Shown one piece after another: positions 15,528-23,454 of a DNA stretch of 27,032 bases. The notes below the pieces were generated by a model. The model was not told the origin of the DNA, searched no databases, and saw nothing but the letters and a program-made list of their open reading frames with translations. A program made the translations under genes and the position numbers. Each line of letters starts with the position of its first letter. The first letter of the stretch is position 1. The DNA comes from Clostridia bacterium (lineage in GTDB: Bacteria; Bacillota_A; Clostridia; Peptostreptococcales; JAAYPU01): the NCBI GenBank assembly GCA_022360735.1, contig JAKSCF010000400.1, forward strand, positions 1-27,032, written 5' to 3'.

Positions 15528-16876
15528 TCATTCCAAAAAACATATGGAAAAAGCATCGTTTTAAGTGTACTTGCGGCGAAATTCACAGCCAGCCTATAAA
15601 AGAGATTGCCATATATAAAGGCGCCATAGAAAAGTTAGGCCAAATAAAAGAAGACTTTGGCTTTAACAAAGGGCTCCTTGTAATCGATAGTATGCTGAAT
15701 AACCTTATTGGAGATGTTATAAAAACGTCTTTGGAAAAAGGCAATGTGTCATATGATGTATGCCTGTTTGATACACCGCAGGTATTACCGGATGAAGCCT
15801 CTATCGCTAAGATTATGGTAGATATGGATGACTCTATAGAGTTTTTAATAGCTGTTGGATCAGGGGCGGTTAACGATCTGGCTCGATTTATAAGCTCTAG
15901 GTGCTTAATTCCTTATGTATCCATACCTACGGCAGCTTCAATGGACGGCTATTCTGCAGAAGTTTCGTTGCTTCTATTAAACGGCGTAAAAAAAACCATT
16001 ACAGCCACACACCCAATTTCTATTTTCGCAGATGTTGACATATTAAAAAATGCGCCGTCCAAGTTAGTTGCTGCCGGATTTGGAGATTTAATATGTAAAA
16101 AGACGGCTGCTTTTGACTGGAGAATATCCAATATTATTAATGGTGAAAGCTATTGTCAAAACACAGTGGATGTGGTCAATAAAATAGTAGAAAGAACCCT
16201 TGATAATGCCTTGAAAATATCTGAGGGAGATGAAGCAGCCATAAAAACTCTGGCAGAAGGTCTAATAATTTCGGGTCTTGCTATGCACTGGGTAGGAAAA
16301 TCAAGACCTGCCGCAGGAGCAGAACATCATCTTGCTCATTTTATAGGTATGAAAGCCATGATGCATCAAAAACATATGCATCTTCATGGCATAGAAGTAG
16401 CGGTTATGACTTTGATTATGATAGAAGTCTACAAAGAAATTTTATCCATGGATTTTACAGACGTCAATGTAGAAACAGCCTATGAAAAATCTCTTAAAAA
16501 AGGTGAATATGAAACAAAGATAAAAGCAATTTTTAGAGACAGCGCATCTCAGATTTTTAAAGAGAATGAGAACAAAATATTCCATAAAGATGAATGGATC
16601 ATCCATGCCAAGAAAGTAAAAAGCAGCATGAAACAAATTCAAGCCGAAATATGCCCTAAAATACCTGACTCAAATAGGATCATGGATGTGCTGAAAAATA
16701 TGGGGGCACCATCATCTCCTGCTGAGATGGGTCTATCTAAAGAAGAGGTAAAAGAGGCCATTTTATATGCAAAGGAAGTAAGGAATAAATATACCATTTT
16801 AGAAGCAGCTGAGTATTTGGGATGCTTAGAAGAAGTTGCTGAAAAAGTAGCAGCAAAAATCCAAACCATTAAGTGA
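15524..16876 (+). CDS. Iron-dependent alcohol dehydrogenase family, glycerol-1-phosphate dehydrogenase (AraM/EgsA)-like
   Basis: 450 residues. NAD(P)-binding AVGSGAVNDLARFISSR and PTAASMDGYSAEVS match the AraM/EgsA group of the Fe-ADH superfamily. Metal ligands are visible: Asp in AAGFGDLICKKTAAFDW and His residues in GAEHHLAHFIGMKAM and HMHLHGIEVAV. The segment SRPAAGAEHH is diagnostic of G1P dehydrogenases. AraM of Bacillus subtilis reduces DHAP to sn-glycerol 1-phosphate and sits in an arabinose operon (established). Here it lies among sugar kinases, so either that role or oxidation of a polyol phosphate (tetritol or pentitol phosphate) is possible. It is longer than the ~350-400 usual for the family, with an extra C-terminal helical region from about residue 400 that includes ILEAAEYLGCLEEVAEKV. 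Confidence 0.8.
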   Translation: MIIPKNIWKKHRFKCTCGEIHSQPIKEIAIYKGAIEKLGQIKEDFGFNKGLLVIDSMLNNLIGDVIKTSLEKGNVSYDVCLFDTPQVLPDEASIAKIMVDMDDSIEFLIAVGSGAVNDLARFISSRCLIPYVSIPTAASMDGYSAEVSLLLLNGVKKTITATHPISIFADVDILKNAPSKLVAAGFGDLICKKTAAFDWRISNIINGESYCQNTVDVVNKIVERTLDNALKISEGDEAAIKTLAEGLIISGLAMHWVGKSRPAAGAEHHLAHFIGMKAMMHQKHMHLHGIEVAVMTLIMIEVYKEILSMDFTDVNVETAYEKSLKKGEYETKIKAIFRDSASQIFKENENKIFHKDEWIIHAKKVKSSMKQIQAEICPKIPDSNRIMDVLKNMGAPSSPAEMGLSKEEVKEAILYAKEVRNKYTILEAAEYLGCLEEVAEKVAAKIQTIK

Positions 16877-16891
16877 AAAAGGTGATTGATA

Positions 16892-17605
16892 GTGATAAAA
16901 GTTTTAGACAAACAAAGAGTAGATCAACTTAAGCAAGAAGTGTGTGAAGCGAATCTGGAATTACAGGCAAAAAAATTAGTCATTTATACATGGGGAAATG
17001 TCAGCGGCATCAACAGGGAGGCTGAAATTGTAGTCATCAAGCCCAGTGGTGTTGCTTATGATCAATTGACACCTAATCGAATGGTTGTTTTAGATTTGGA
17101 AGGCAACATTGTAGAAGGCGACTACAATCCTTCATCAGACACACCTACCCATTTAGAATTGTACAGAGCATTCACCCATATCGGCGGTGTGGTGCATACC
17201 CATTCAACCTATGCCACAGCTTGGGCTCAAGCAAAAAGAAAGATTGAATGCTATGGTACGACTCATGGCGACTATTTTTATAATGAAATACCTTGCACGC
17301 CGGAGTTGACACCTGAAGAAATCAATAGTGACTATGAACGCAACACTGGAAAAGTCATTGTGAGAACCATGAACAAAAAAGACTATAAATCCGTACCCGG
17401 CGTGTTAGTTGCCAATCATGGACCTTTTACCTGGGGAAAAGACGCAAATGATGCTGTTCATAACAGCGTCGTTTTAGAGGAACTGGCCAAAATGGCACAT
17501 TTGACGATTTCCATCAACAGGGATATCACCAAGATTCAAGATGTGCTGATGGATAAACATTACCTAAGAAAACATGGAAAAAATGCGACTTACGGACAGA
17601 GATGA
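16892..17605 (+). CDS. araD: L-ribulose-5-phosphate 4-epimerase
   Basis: About 237 residues. GTG at 16892 is preferred because AAAAAGGTGA ends about seven bases upstream; the TTG at 16886 is too close. Class II aldolase/epimerase fold with zinc ligands in GVVHTHSTYATAWAQ and a later His in the C-terminal region. TWGNVSGINRE, IKPSGVAYDQL and PSSDTPTHLELYRAF bind the phosphate and sugar; GTTHGDYFYNEIPCTPELT and DKHYLRKHGKNATYGQ are close to E. coli AraD from memory. It interconverts L-ribulose 5-phosphate and D-xylulose 5-phosphate, feeding the pentose phosphate pathway. UlaF and SgbE are near-identical in reaction and cannot be excluded. AraB lies two genes downstream; no AraA is present. Confidence 0.9.
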   Translation: MIKVLDKQRVDQLKQEVCEANLELQAKKLVIYTWGNVSGINREAEIVVIKPSGVAYDQLTPNRMVVLDLEGNIVEGDYNPSSDTPTHLELYRAFTHIGGVVHTHSTYATAWAQAKRKIECYGTTHGDYFYNEIPCTPELTPEEINSDYERNTGKVIVRTMNKKDYKSVPGVLVANHGPFTWGKDANDAVHNSVVLEELAKMAHLTISINRDITKIQDVLMDKHYLRKHGKNATYGQR

Positions 17606-17620
17606 ATAAGGAGAAATAAG

Positions 17621-18664
17621 ATGAAGATATTGACCATAACCGATTTGTTTATAAAAAAAGAAGTTGTGGAATCTGCATTAAGAGAGCAATTAGGCCATAT
17701 GGATGATCTTGAAATAGAAAATTATGCTGTAGACTTTCCTGTTACACCCCTTCAATATAGTGATGGGGAAATAACAGAGTACGTAGGCAGTGAAGATGAT
17801 ATAATAGCTAGGATAGCAGATGTCAACCATTTAGTGGTCCATACATCACCCATAACGCAAAAAGTTATGGACCATGGGAAAAAATTAAAATCCATATCCG
17901 TTACAAGAGGCGGAGCTGTTAATATTAATATAGAGGCAGCAAGCAGATTAAACATACCTGTTTTCAATACGCCGGGAAGAAATTCTACGGCAGCAGCGGA
18001 ATTTACAATAGGGCTGTTTATTGCTGAAACCAGAAATATTGCCAGAAGCTTTGAGACGGTGAGACAAGGGAAATGGATAGACGATTACTATATATATGAA
18101 AAAAGTGAATTTGAGCTTTCCAGCAAGGTAATAGGACTTATGGGGTATGGTAATATTGGAGCAAAAGTATGTCAATATTTGAGGGGTTTTGGCTGTCAGG
18201 TATTGGTTTACGACCCTTATATCACCCAAGTCGGCAGTACCAATGCAAAGTTAGTGAATATGGACACCTTATTGAGTGAATCGGATATTATTTCTCTTCA
18301 TATGAGAGTAACACCCGAAACCACAGGTATGGTTAATATGGAGCTGTTTAAAAAAATGAAAAACTCAGCCATACTGGTCAATACAGCCAGGGGACCTCTT
18401 GTCAATTATAAAGATCTATACAGCGCTTTAACACAAGGCATCATCGCAAGAGCGGCCCTTGATACTTTTGAAGTGGAACCTATTGAGCCGGATAATCCCT
18501 TATTAAAGCTGGAAAATGTCACATTGACCAATCATATAGCAGGATCTTCAAGAAATGCAGCGCATATCTCTGCTAAAATAATGGCAGAAGATTTAAGATC
18601 ATTTATTGAAGGAAAAGAAGTCAAAAATTTAATCAACAAAGATATTCTATTAAAGGAGGGATAG
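17621..18664 (+). CDS. D-isomer-specific 2-hydroxyacid dehydrogenase family protein
   Basis: 347 residues. The C-terminal Rossmann domain carries [20 protein letters not shown] and the NAD-side acidic Asp in VYDPYI. The catalytic triad is present: Arg in [11 protein letters not shown], Glu in [16 protein letters not shown] and His in [10 protein letters not shown]. The N-terminal half is more divergent ([21 protein letters not shown]). Family members reduce glyoxylate, hydroxypyruvate or 2-keto acids, or oxidise phosphorylated acids. In this operon it might handle a 2-hydroxy acid from an aldehyde by-product or from an aldonate; the substrate cannot be read from sequence. It begins 15 bases after araD with an AAGGAG site, and its stop lies one base before the araB start. 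Confidence 0.85.
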   Translation: MKILTITDLFIKKEVVESALREQLGHMDDLEIENYAVDFPVTPLQYSDGEITEYVGSEDDIIARIADVNHLVVHTSPITQKVMDHGKKLKSISVTRGGAVNINIEAASRLNIPVFNTPGRNSTAAAEFTIGLFIAETRNIARSFETVRQGKWIDDYYIYEKSEFELSSKVIGLMGYGNIGAKVCQYLRGFGCQVLVYDPYITQVGSTNAKLVNMDTLLSESDIISLHMRVTPETTGMVNMELFKKMKNSAILVNTARGPLVNYKDLYSALTQGIIARAALDTFEVEPIEPDNPLLKLENVTLTNHIAGSSRNAAHISAKIMAEDLRSFIEGKEVKNLINKDILLKEG

Positions 18665-18665
18665 A

Positions 18666-20351
18666 ATGGGTGCAAAATATGCAATCGGCATAGATTATGG
18701 AACGTTATCGGCCAGAGCACTCTTGGTGGATGTTCATACGGGAGAAGAAGTATCAACCGCTCTTTATGAATATCCTCATGGTGTTATGGATACTTTTCTT
18801 CCCGATGAGAAAACGAAATTAAAGCCGGACTTTGCACTTCAGCATCCACAAGACTACATGGATGCATTGGAAAATATCATCCCTGAGATATTTGACAAAA
18901 CAGGTATCTGCAATGAAGATGTTATTGGTGTATGTATTGACTTTACAGAATGTACCATGCTTCCTGTAGATGAAAAAGGTAAACCGCTTTGCTTTCAGGA
19001 AAAATATAAAACAAATCCGCATAGTTATGTTAAGCTGTGGAAACACCATGCTGCTCAGGATAAAGCCAATGAATTAAATGAAACAGCAGAAAAGAGAGGA
19101 GAAGCATTTCTAAAAAGATACGGCGGCAAGATCTCATCGGAATGGATGTTTCCTAAGATATGGCAAATACTTGAAGAAGATCCAAAGCTGTATGATGATA
19201 CTGCTAAATTCATGGAGCTGGCGGATTGGGCAACGATGCAGCTTACAGGTGTAGAAAGAAAAAACAGCTGTACGGCAGGTTATAAAGCTATATGGCATAA
19301 AAAAGAAGGATTTCCCTCTAAAGCTTTTTTTAAGGACCTGCATCCAAAGTTAGAAAATGTTATAGAAGAAAAGTTTAATCCCATTGTATATCCTTTAGGC
19401 AGCGCAGCCGGCCAGGTTACAAAAGAGGCTGCCGGGTTAACCGGATTAAAAGAAGGTACGATTGTGGCTGTGGGGATAGGGGATGCCCATGCGGCTGTAC
19501 CGGCAGTGGGGATTACAGAGCCGGGAAAAATGCTCATGATAATGGGGACCTCTACCTGTCATATGATGCTGGGAGAAAAAGAGGCCATTGTACCCGGTAT
19601 GTGTGGTGTTGTGGAAGATGGTATTATCTCCGGATATTACGGTTATGAAGCAGGGCAGTCTTGTGTAGGCGATCATTTTCAGTGGTTTACTGAGAATTGT
19701 GTACCCGAATCATATGAAAAAGAAGCAAAAGAGAGAGGGATTAATCGATTTATGTTACTGGATGAAAAAGCTGCAAAATTAGAACCCGGTGAATCGGGAC
19801 TTTTGGCATTGGATTGGTGGAATGGAAACCGCTCGGTATTGGTAGATGTAGACTTAACAGGCTTGATCATCGGTATGACTTTAATGACCAAACCGGAAGA
19901 AATCTACAGAGCTCTCATAGAAGCTACTGCTTTTGGTACAAAAATGATCGTAGAAACCTTTAAAGAATATGGTGTACCTGTTCAGGAACTATACGCAGCC
20001 GGCGGGATTGCAGAAAAAAATCAGTTGATGATGCAGATATATTCTGATATAACCAACATGGATATAAAAATTGCAGCTTCACCTCAAACACCTGCTTTGG
20101 GCTCAGCCATATATGCGGCTGTAGCAGCAGGAAAAGAGAGAGGTGGATATGACGATATCTATACAGCAGCTAAAAATATGGGTAAAGTAAAAGAAAAGTA
20201 TTACAGCCCTATCCAAAAGAATGTCGTAACTTACCAAAAGCTTTATCAAGAATATAAAAAATTACACGATTATTTTGGCAGAGGCGAAAATAATGTGATG
20301 AAAAAGCTTAAAAAGATAAAGGAGAGTGTACTTGATGTTAATGCAAGATGA
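18666..20351 (+). CDS. araB: Ribulokinase, AraB-type FGGY kinase
   Basis: 561 residues, normal for AraB. N-terminal [25 protein letters not shown] is typical of AraB (GTxSxRA instead of GTT). [30 protein letters not shown], the catalytic Asp in [56 protein letters not shown] and [19 protein letters not shown] follow in the family order. It phosphorylates L- or D-ribulose to ribulose 5-phosphate for AraD. The upstream AAAGGAGGG lies within the end of the preceding gene. Without arabinose isomerase nearby, ribulose may instead come from ribitol or arabinitol oxidation. The 3' end overlaps the next gene by 17 bases. Confidence 0.9.
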   Translation: MGAKYAIGIDYGTLSARALLVDVHTGEEVSTALYEYPHGVMDTFLPDEKTKLKPDFALQHPQDYMDALENIIPEIFDKTGICNEDVIGVCIDFTECTMLPVDEKGKPLCFQEKYKTNPHSYVKLWKHHAAQDKANELNETAEKRGEAFLKRYGGKISSEWMFPKIWQILEEDPKLYDDTAKFMELADWATMQLTGVERKNSCTAGYKAIWHKKEGFPSKAFFKDLHPKLENVIEEKFNPIVYPLGSAAGQVTKEAAGLTGLKEGTIVAVGIGDAHAAVPAVGITEPGKMLMIMGTSTCHMMLGEKEAIVPGMCGVVEDGIISGYYGYEAGQSCVGDHFQWFTENCVPESYEKEAKERGINRFMLLDEKAAKLEPGESGLLALDWWNGNRSVLVDVDLTGLIIGMTLMTKPEEIYRALIEATAFGTKMIVETFKEYGVPVQELYAAGGIAEKNQLMMQIYSDITNMDIKIAASPQTPALGSAIYAAVAAGKERGGYDDIYTAAKNMGKVKEKYYSPIQKNVVTYQKLYQEYKKLHDYFGRGENNVMKKLKKIKESVLDVNAR

Positions 20352-20985
20352 AAGAGAAGCCATCGTTGAATATTCCATAAAACTGATTGAACATGGACTA
20401 ACCACGGGGACAGGCGGCAATATAAGCATATTCAACAGAGAAGAAAAAATAATGGCCATCAGCCCAAGCGGGTTGGACTACTATAAGACAAAGCCTGAAG
20501 ATGTTGTGATTTTAGATTTGGAGGGCAATACGATAGAGGGTAAAAGAAAGCCTTCCAGTGAATACCTTCTACATAAAATATTTTATGAACGGCGGGATGA
20601 TTGTAATTCAGTTGTTCATTGCCATTCTATGTTTTCCGGTGTATTAGCCTGTCTGCATTGGTCCATCCCTGCCAGCCATTACTTGATAGCACTTGCGGGT
20701 AAGGATGTAAGATGTGCTGAGTATGCAACCTTTGGTACTCAAGCTTTAGCAGAAAATGCTTTTGAGGCCATGAAAGACAGAAATGCAGTATTATTGGCAA
20801 ATCATGGGCTCTTAGCAGTTTCGGTGGACCTTCCAAATGCATTTAACACAGCTGAAGAAATAGAGTTTTGTGCAGAAATGTTTTACAGAGCAAAATGTGT
20901 AGGAGAGCCATTTATACTTTCCGATGAAGAAATGACATTAATGGCTTCTAAATTTAAGGTCTACGGGCAAGTGAAGCCCAAATGA
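20335..20985 (+). CDS. Class II aldolase, L-fuculose-1-phosphate aldolase (FucA)-like
   Basis: About 216 residues from the ATG at 20335, ten bases after AAAGGAG; GTG at 20326 or TTG at 20332 are weaker alternatives. The order of motifs matches Fuc[40 protein letters not shown] with the catalytic Glu, [10 protein letters not shown] with zinc His residues, [20 protein letters not shown] then [19 protein letters not shown] with the third His, and KFKVYGQ at the C-terminus. FucA cleaves 2-ketose 1-phosphates to DHAP plus an aldehyde (established); L-fuculose, L-rhamnulose, ribulose and xylulose 1-phosphates are known or likely substrates. As last gene of the operon it gives an aldolytic exit alongside the pentose phosphate route. 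A terminator begins about 60 bases later. Confidence 0.88.
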   Translation: MLMQDEREAIVEYSIKLIEHGLTTGTGGNISIFNREEKIMAISPSGLDYYKTKPEDVVILDLEGNTIEGKRKPSSEYLLHKIFYERRDDCNSVVHCHSMFSGVLACLHWSIPASHYLIALAGKDVRCAEYATFGTQALAENAFEAMKDRNAVLLANHGLLAVSVDLPNAFNTAEEIEFCAEMFYRAKCVGEPFILSDEEMTLMASKFKVYGQVKPK

Positions 20986-21045
20986 TGAAATAAGAAAGAT
21001 TTGTTTATCTAATCAATGCTTTATTTTTCATTTTAACTTTCTCCC

Positions 21046-21104
21046 CCACAAAGAAGAACCTTCAAAAGATACTCAGGTATTCAGAAGGTTCTTTTGTGGT
21101 TTTT
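21046..21104 (+). terminator. Rho-independent terminator of the ABC/polyol operon
   Basis: Arms CCACAAAGAAGAACCTTC (21046-21063) and GAAGGTTCTTTTGTGG (21084-21099) pair with little interruption around a ~20-base loop, followed by TTTTT (21100-21104). It closes the long operon that began near 3400. Confidence 0.85.
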
Positions 21105-21168
21105 GAGAATTCTCTTATTTTTTTAGATCAATTTCTAAACAGATTCAGATATTTCTGCATAAAATGTG

Positions 21169-21202
21169 TTGAAAGCAATATTAATCAATTAGGTAATATT
21201 AT
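21169..21202 (+). promoter_or_regulatory. Weak promoter candidate for the 70-residue gene
   Basis: TTGAAA (21169-21174) is followed 19 bases later by TAATAT (21194-21199), with an overlapping TATTAT at 21197-21202. The spacing is longer than ideal. It lies after the operon terminator, so the small gene needs some promoter here. Confidence 0.3.
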
Positions 21203-21229
21203 ATATAGAATTTAGAAAGGGAGAGTTGA

Positions 21230-21442
21230 ATGGGAAAATTTTCAATGGATAGTACATTACAAGAAGTTCTTGAAGATAAACAAGGCAGAGCTGTTTTAGA
21301 AAAGTATTTTGGTAATCTGCTTCGACATCCGTTAGTAAATGTGTTCAAAAGAAAAAAGCTTAGTGAAATCATGGCCATGGCAAAAGGAAAAGTCAGCGAT
21401 GAGCAGATAAATGTCATAAGAGATGAGTTAATGAGTATATAG
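21230..21442 (+). CDS. Small 70-residue helical protein of unknown function
   Basis: 70 residues with a clear AAAGGGAGAG ribosome site ending about four bases before the ATG and a terminator 50 bases after the stop. Sequence features: a MDSTLQEVLEDKQGRAVLEK helix, KYFGNLLRHPLVNVFKR in the middle, and a GKVSDEQINVIRDELMSI helix at the end; no Cys, signal peptide or membrane span. The STLxEhhxxxxxxxxVLEKY pattern looks like a short domain I associate with C-termini of various carbohydrate-active enzymes and with DUF1858-like leaders, but I cannot name a family with confidence. It sits alone between two catabolic operons with a probable promoter of its own, so it is not part of either operon. 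No function assigned. Confidence 0.65.
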   Translation: MGKFSMDSTLQEVLEDKQGRAVLEKYFGNLLRHPLVNVFKRKKLSEIMAMAKGKVSDEQINVIRDELMSI

Positions 21443-21493
21443 GCTTTGAGTTGATGAATGCAGGTATAAAAATTATAAAATTACTTTAGCTTT

Positions 21494-21538
21494 AAAAAAG
21501 CAAGAACATAAAATTTTTATGATGTCTTGCTTTTTTTT
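21494..21538. terminator. Bidirectional terminator between the small gene and gntR
   Basis: AAAAAAGCAAGA on the left pairs with TCTTGCTTTTTT on the right, with inner ACAT/ATG(T) pairing and an AT-rich loop. The run of T on the right serves the plus-strand small gene; the A-run on the left becomes a T-run on the minus strand and serves the convergent gntR. Confidence 0.8.
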
Positions 21539-21575
21539 ATATGTGTGTTGACTTTATCCAAACCTCACGGCACAT

Positions 21576-22283
21576 TTATGGGCTGCCTTTTAATATATGA
21601 GGATTATCCTTGAGAACACCCTGTATAATTTTCGAAACTTGAGATATATGTTTTGTAAGTGATTTTCGCAGACCTGCTTCATCTTTGTTGGATAACAATT
21701 GGACAAATTCTAAATGCGCATCGAATTGTTTTTTAAGATCACTTAGAGGCATGTTTGCAAGACGAAGTACATAGTAAGGTGTTCCAATACTCCAATTTGC
21801 TTGATACATTTTTAATAGCTGTTCATTGTCGGCTAAGGAAACGAAAAGTGTGTGAAACTCATAATCAACATCGCTTACAGAACTATAGTCAAAGTCTTTG
21901 TCTTCAATTTTATCAAAATATTTTGAAAGAGATTTCATTTTTTCTAATACCTCTGGTCGGTCAGAAATATTTTTTACTGCAAAGGATGCGGCATATACCT
22001 CCATCATAAGACGTACGTCACACATATCTTTAATTCTTTTTGGCGTTAACTGGGTAACAATAGTGCCTTTTCTTGGTATAGATTCAGCAAGGCCCTCAGC
22101 AACTAAGCGGTTGATTGCAGCTACTACGGGAGTACGACTGATACCTAATTCATCTGAAATATCTTGAGTAACCAGTTTGTATCCTGGAGGATATGTTCCA
22201 TCTTGTATATTTGTTCTTATTCTATTCAAGGCATATTCAAGTAAAGAAAGTGGGTGGGTCATGATTATATTTGTATGATACAT
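21576..22283 (-). CDS. GntR-family transcriptional regulator, FadR/FCD subfamily
   Basis: 235 residues. The N-terminal winged helix reads GYKLVTQDISDELGISRTPV then VAAINRLVAEGLAESIPRKG, the classic GntR pattern. The all-helical FCD effector domain follows from about residue 90 with a probable metal/ligand set: Asp and His in DVDYEFHTLF, His in FDAHLEFVQLL and His in LTKHISQV. Such proteins usually repress a divergent catabolic operon and release it on binding a small carboxylate or sugar acid (established for the family). The SDR/TRAP operon is divergent, so it is the likely target. The start is uncertain: the ATG at 22283 lies over 20 bases from an AAGGAGAG, and a second ATG occurs at 22262, with no good ribosome site for either. 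Confidence 0.88.
   Translation of the reverse strand: MYHTNIIMTHPLSLLEYALNRIRTNIQDGTYPPGYKLVTQDISDELGISRTPVVAAINRLVAEGLAESIPRKGTIVTQLTPKRIKDMCDVRLMMEVYAASFAVKNISDRPEVLEKMKSLSKYFDKIEDKDFDYSSVSDVDYEFHTLFVSLADNEQLLKMYQANWSIGTPYYVLRLANMPLSDLKKQFDAHLEFVQLLSNKDEAGLRKSLTKHISQVSKIIQGVLKDNPHILKGSP
22272..22282. promoter_or_regulatory. Palindrome TGTATGATACA at the gntR start codon, candidate operator
   Basis: An odd-centred perfect palindrome (TGTAT-G-ATACA) overlaps the first codons of gntR. Its TGTAT/ATACA arms resemble FCD-type GntR operators in general form. It could serve for autorepression; no second copy was seen next to the SDR promoter. Confidence 0.35.
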
Positions 22284-22503
22284 TCATCAAGAAATATATC
22301 ATTACTCTCCTTCTATTTTTCGTTGTAATAATTATATTAAAAAGACCTTCTAGCTTCTTATTAAATTACGCAAATTAATTTATGAATCATAAAATATTCA
22401 TTATGATTTAAATTATATTTCAAATTATAACGTATTAAATAAAAGATGTAAATATAAAAAATATAGGGTATCATTAATGAAATTTAGGCGAAGAAATTAT
22501 ATA

Positions 22504-22532
22504 TTGACGACTATTTAATATAATGATAATAT
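22504..22532 (+). promoter_or_regulatory. Putative promoter of the SDR/TRAP operon
   Basis: TTGACG (22504-22509) is followed after 17 bases by TAATAT (22527-22532). Transcription would start near 22539, at the edge of the ATTCAAAA tandem repeat. Confidence 0.45.
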
Positions 22533-22540
22533 ATTATTGA

Positions 22541-22565
22541 ATTCAAAATTCAAAATTCAAAATTC
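22541..22565 (+). repeat. Tandem ATTCAAAA repeat, about three copies
   Basis: Three perfect 8-base units plus ATTCA lie between the putative start of transcription and the ribosome site of the SDR gene. Copy number could vary by slippage, and the repeats may also be protein-binding direct repeats. Confidence 0.75.
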
Positions 22566-22598
22566 ACTATTTAGTATTTTTAGATGAGAGGAGAAATT

Positions 22599-23348
22599 AT
22601 GAATTATTCTAAAAAAGTCGTAGTAGTGACAGGTGGATCACAAGGCATTGGTAAAGAAATTGCTTTGGCATATGGTAGAGAAAATGCCATTGTCAACGTA
22701 TTCGACATTAACTTTGATGAAGCGGAAAAAGTATGTCAAGAGATAAAAAGTCTTGGAGTTGAAAGCAGTGCTTTTTATGTAAACGTTATCCTCAGAGAGG
22801 ATATTTCTGATGCTGTAAAAAGCGTCATCACTAAATATAATCGTATAGATGTGTTGGTGAACTGTGCAGGAGTAGTGAATACCAAGCCTTTTACAGATGT
22901 GACAGATGATGATTGGGAATTAATAATGAATGTAAATCTTAGAGGTGTTTATTATACCTGCCATGAAGTCATTCCATTTATGATGGAACAAAAATATGGA
23001 AAAATCCTTAATATTGCATCGATAGCCGGGAAAACAGGTGGCGGTTTTTTTGGCAACACTATCTATGGCACTTCCAAAGCCGGTGTAATCGGTTTAACAA
23101 AGGGGCTGGCAAGAGAAGGAGGACCATATGGGATAAATGTCAATGCTATATGCCCTGGAGCCACACATACAACAATGCTTGATGATCTTACTGATGAAGC
23201 ACGCCAGAATGTAATCAATGGTATTCCCTTAAGAAAATTTGCACGAACTAAGGATATTGCAAACGTAGCGCTGTTTTTAACGTCTGATTTAGCCGGACAT
23301 GTTTCTGGTGAAATTACAGATGTTGATGGTGGTGTTATGCGTGATTAA
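22599..23348 (+). CDS. Short-chain dehydrogenase/reductase (3-oxoacyl/sugar-alcohol type)
   Basis: About 249 residues from the ATG at 22599, five bases after AGGAG; the ATG at 22584 lies before the ribosome site. Classical SDR: cofactor motif TGGSQGIGKEIA (about 9-20), acidic VFDIN after strand 2, which favours NAD(H), the NCAGVVNT motif, active-site Ser in NIASIAGKTG, and Tyr-Lys in IYGTSKAGVIGLTKGLA. The C-terminal substrate loop NAICPGATHTTMLDDL and DVDGGVMRD end are typical of polyol and 3-oxoacyl dehydrogenases. First gene of the TRAP operon, so it probably oxidises or reduces the imported substrate to a ketose usable by the downstream transketolase. The substrate cannot be identified here. 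Confidence 0.88.
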   Translation: MNYSKKVVVVTGGSQGIGKEIALAYGRENAIVNVFDINFDEAEKVCQEIKSLGVESSAFYVNVILREDISDAVKSVITKYNRIDVLVNCAGVVNTKPFTDVTDDDWELIMNVNLRGVYYTCHEVIPFMMEQKYGKILNIASIAGKTGGGFFGNTIYGTSKAGVIGLTKGLAREGGPYGINVNAICPGATHTTMLDDLTDEARQNVINGIPLRKFARTKDIANVALFLTSDLAGHVSGEITDVDGGVMRD

Positions 23349-23454
23349 ACTATGCATTTATTAATTTTTATAGTATAGCTGTCTTATATAAAGGAGGGTC
23401 GTTTAAGTTTTTGTTCAGTATGAAACATGATATTTTTTAATATGGAGGAGAATG

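Larger units (their letters stand above)
22284..22598. other. Divergent regulatory region between gntR and the SDR/TRAP operon
   Basis: About 315 AT-rich bases without a gene. Contents: an 8-8-8 inverted repeat AATCATAA/TTATGATT at 22385-22408, a possible promoter at 22504-22532, and a tandem repeat at 22541-22565. The inverted repeat is a second candidate GntR site. Nothing else stands out. Confidence 0.5.
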
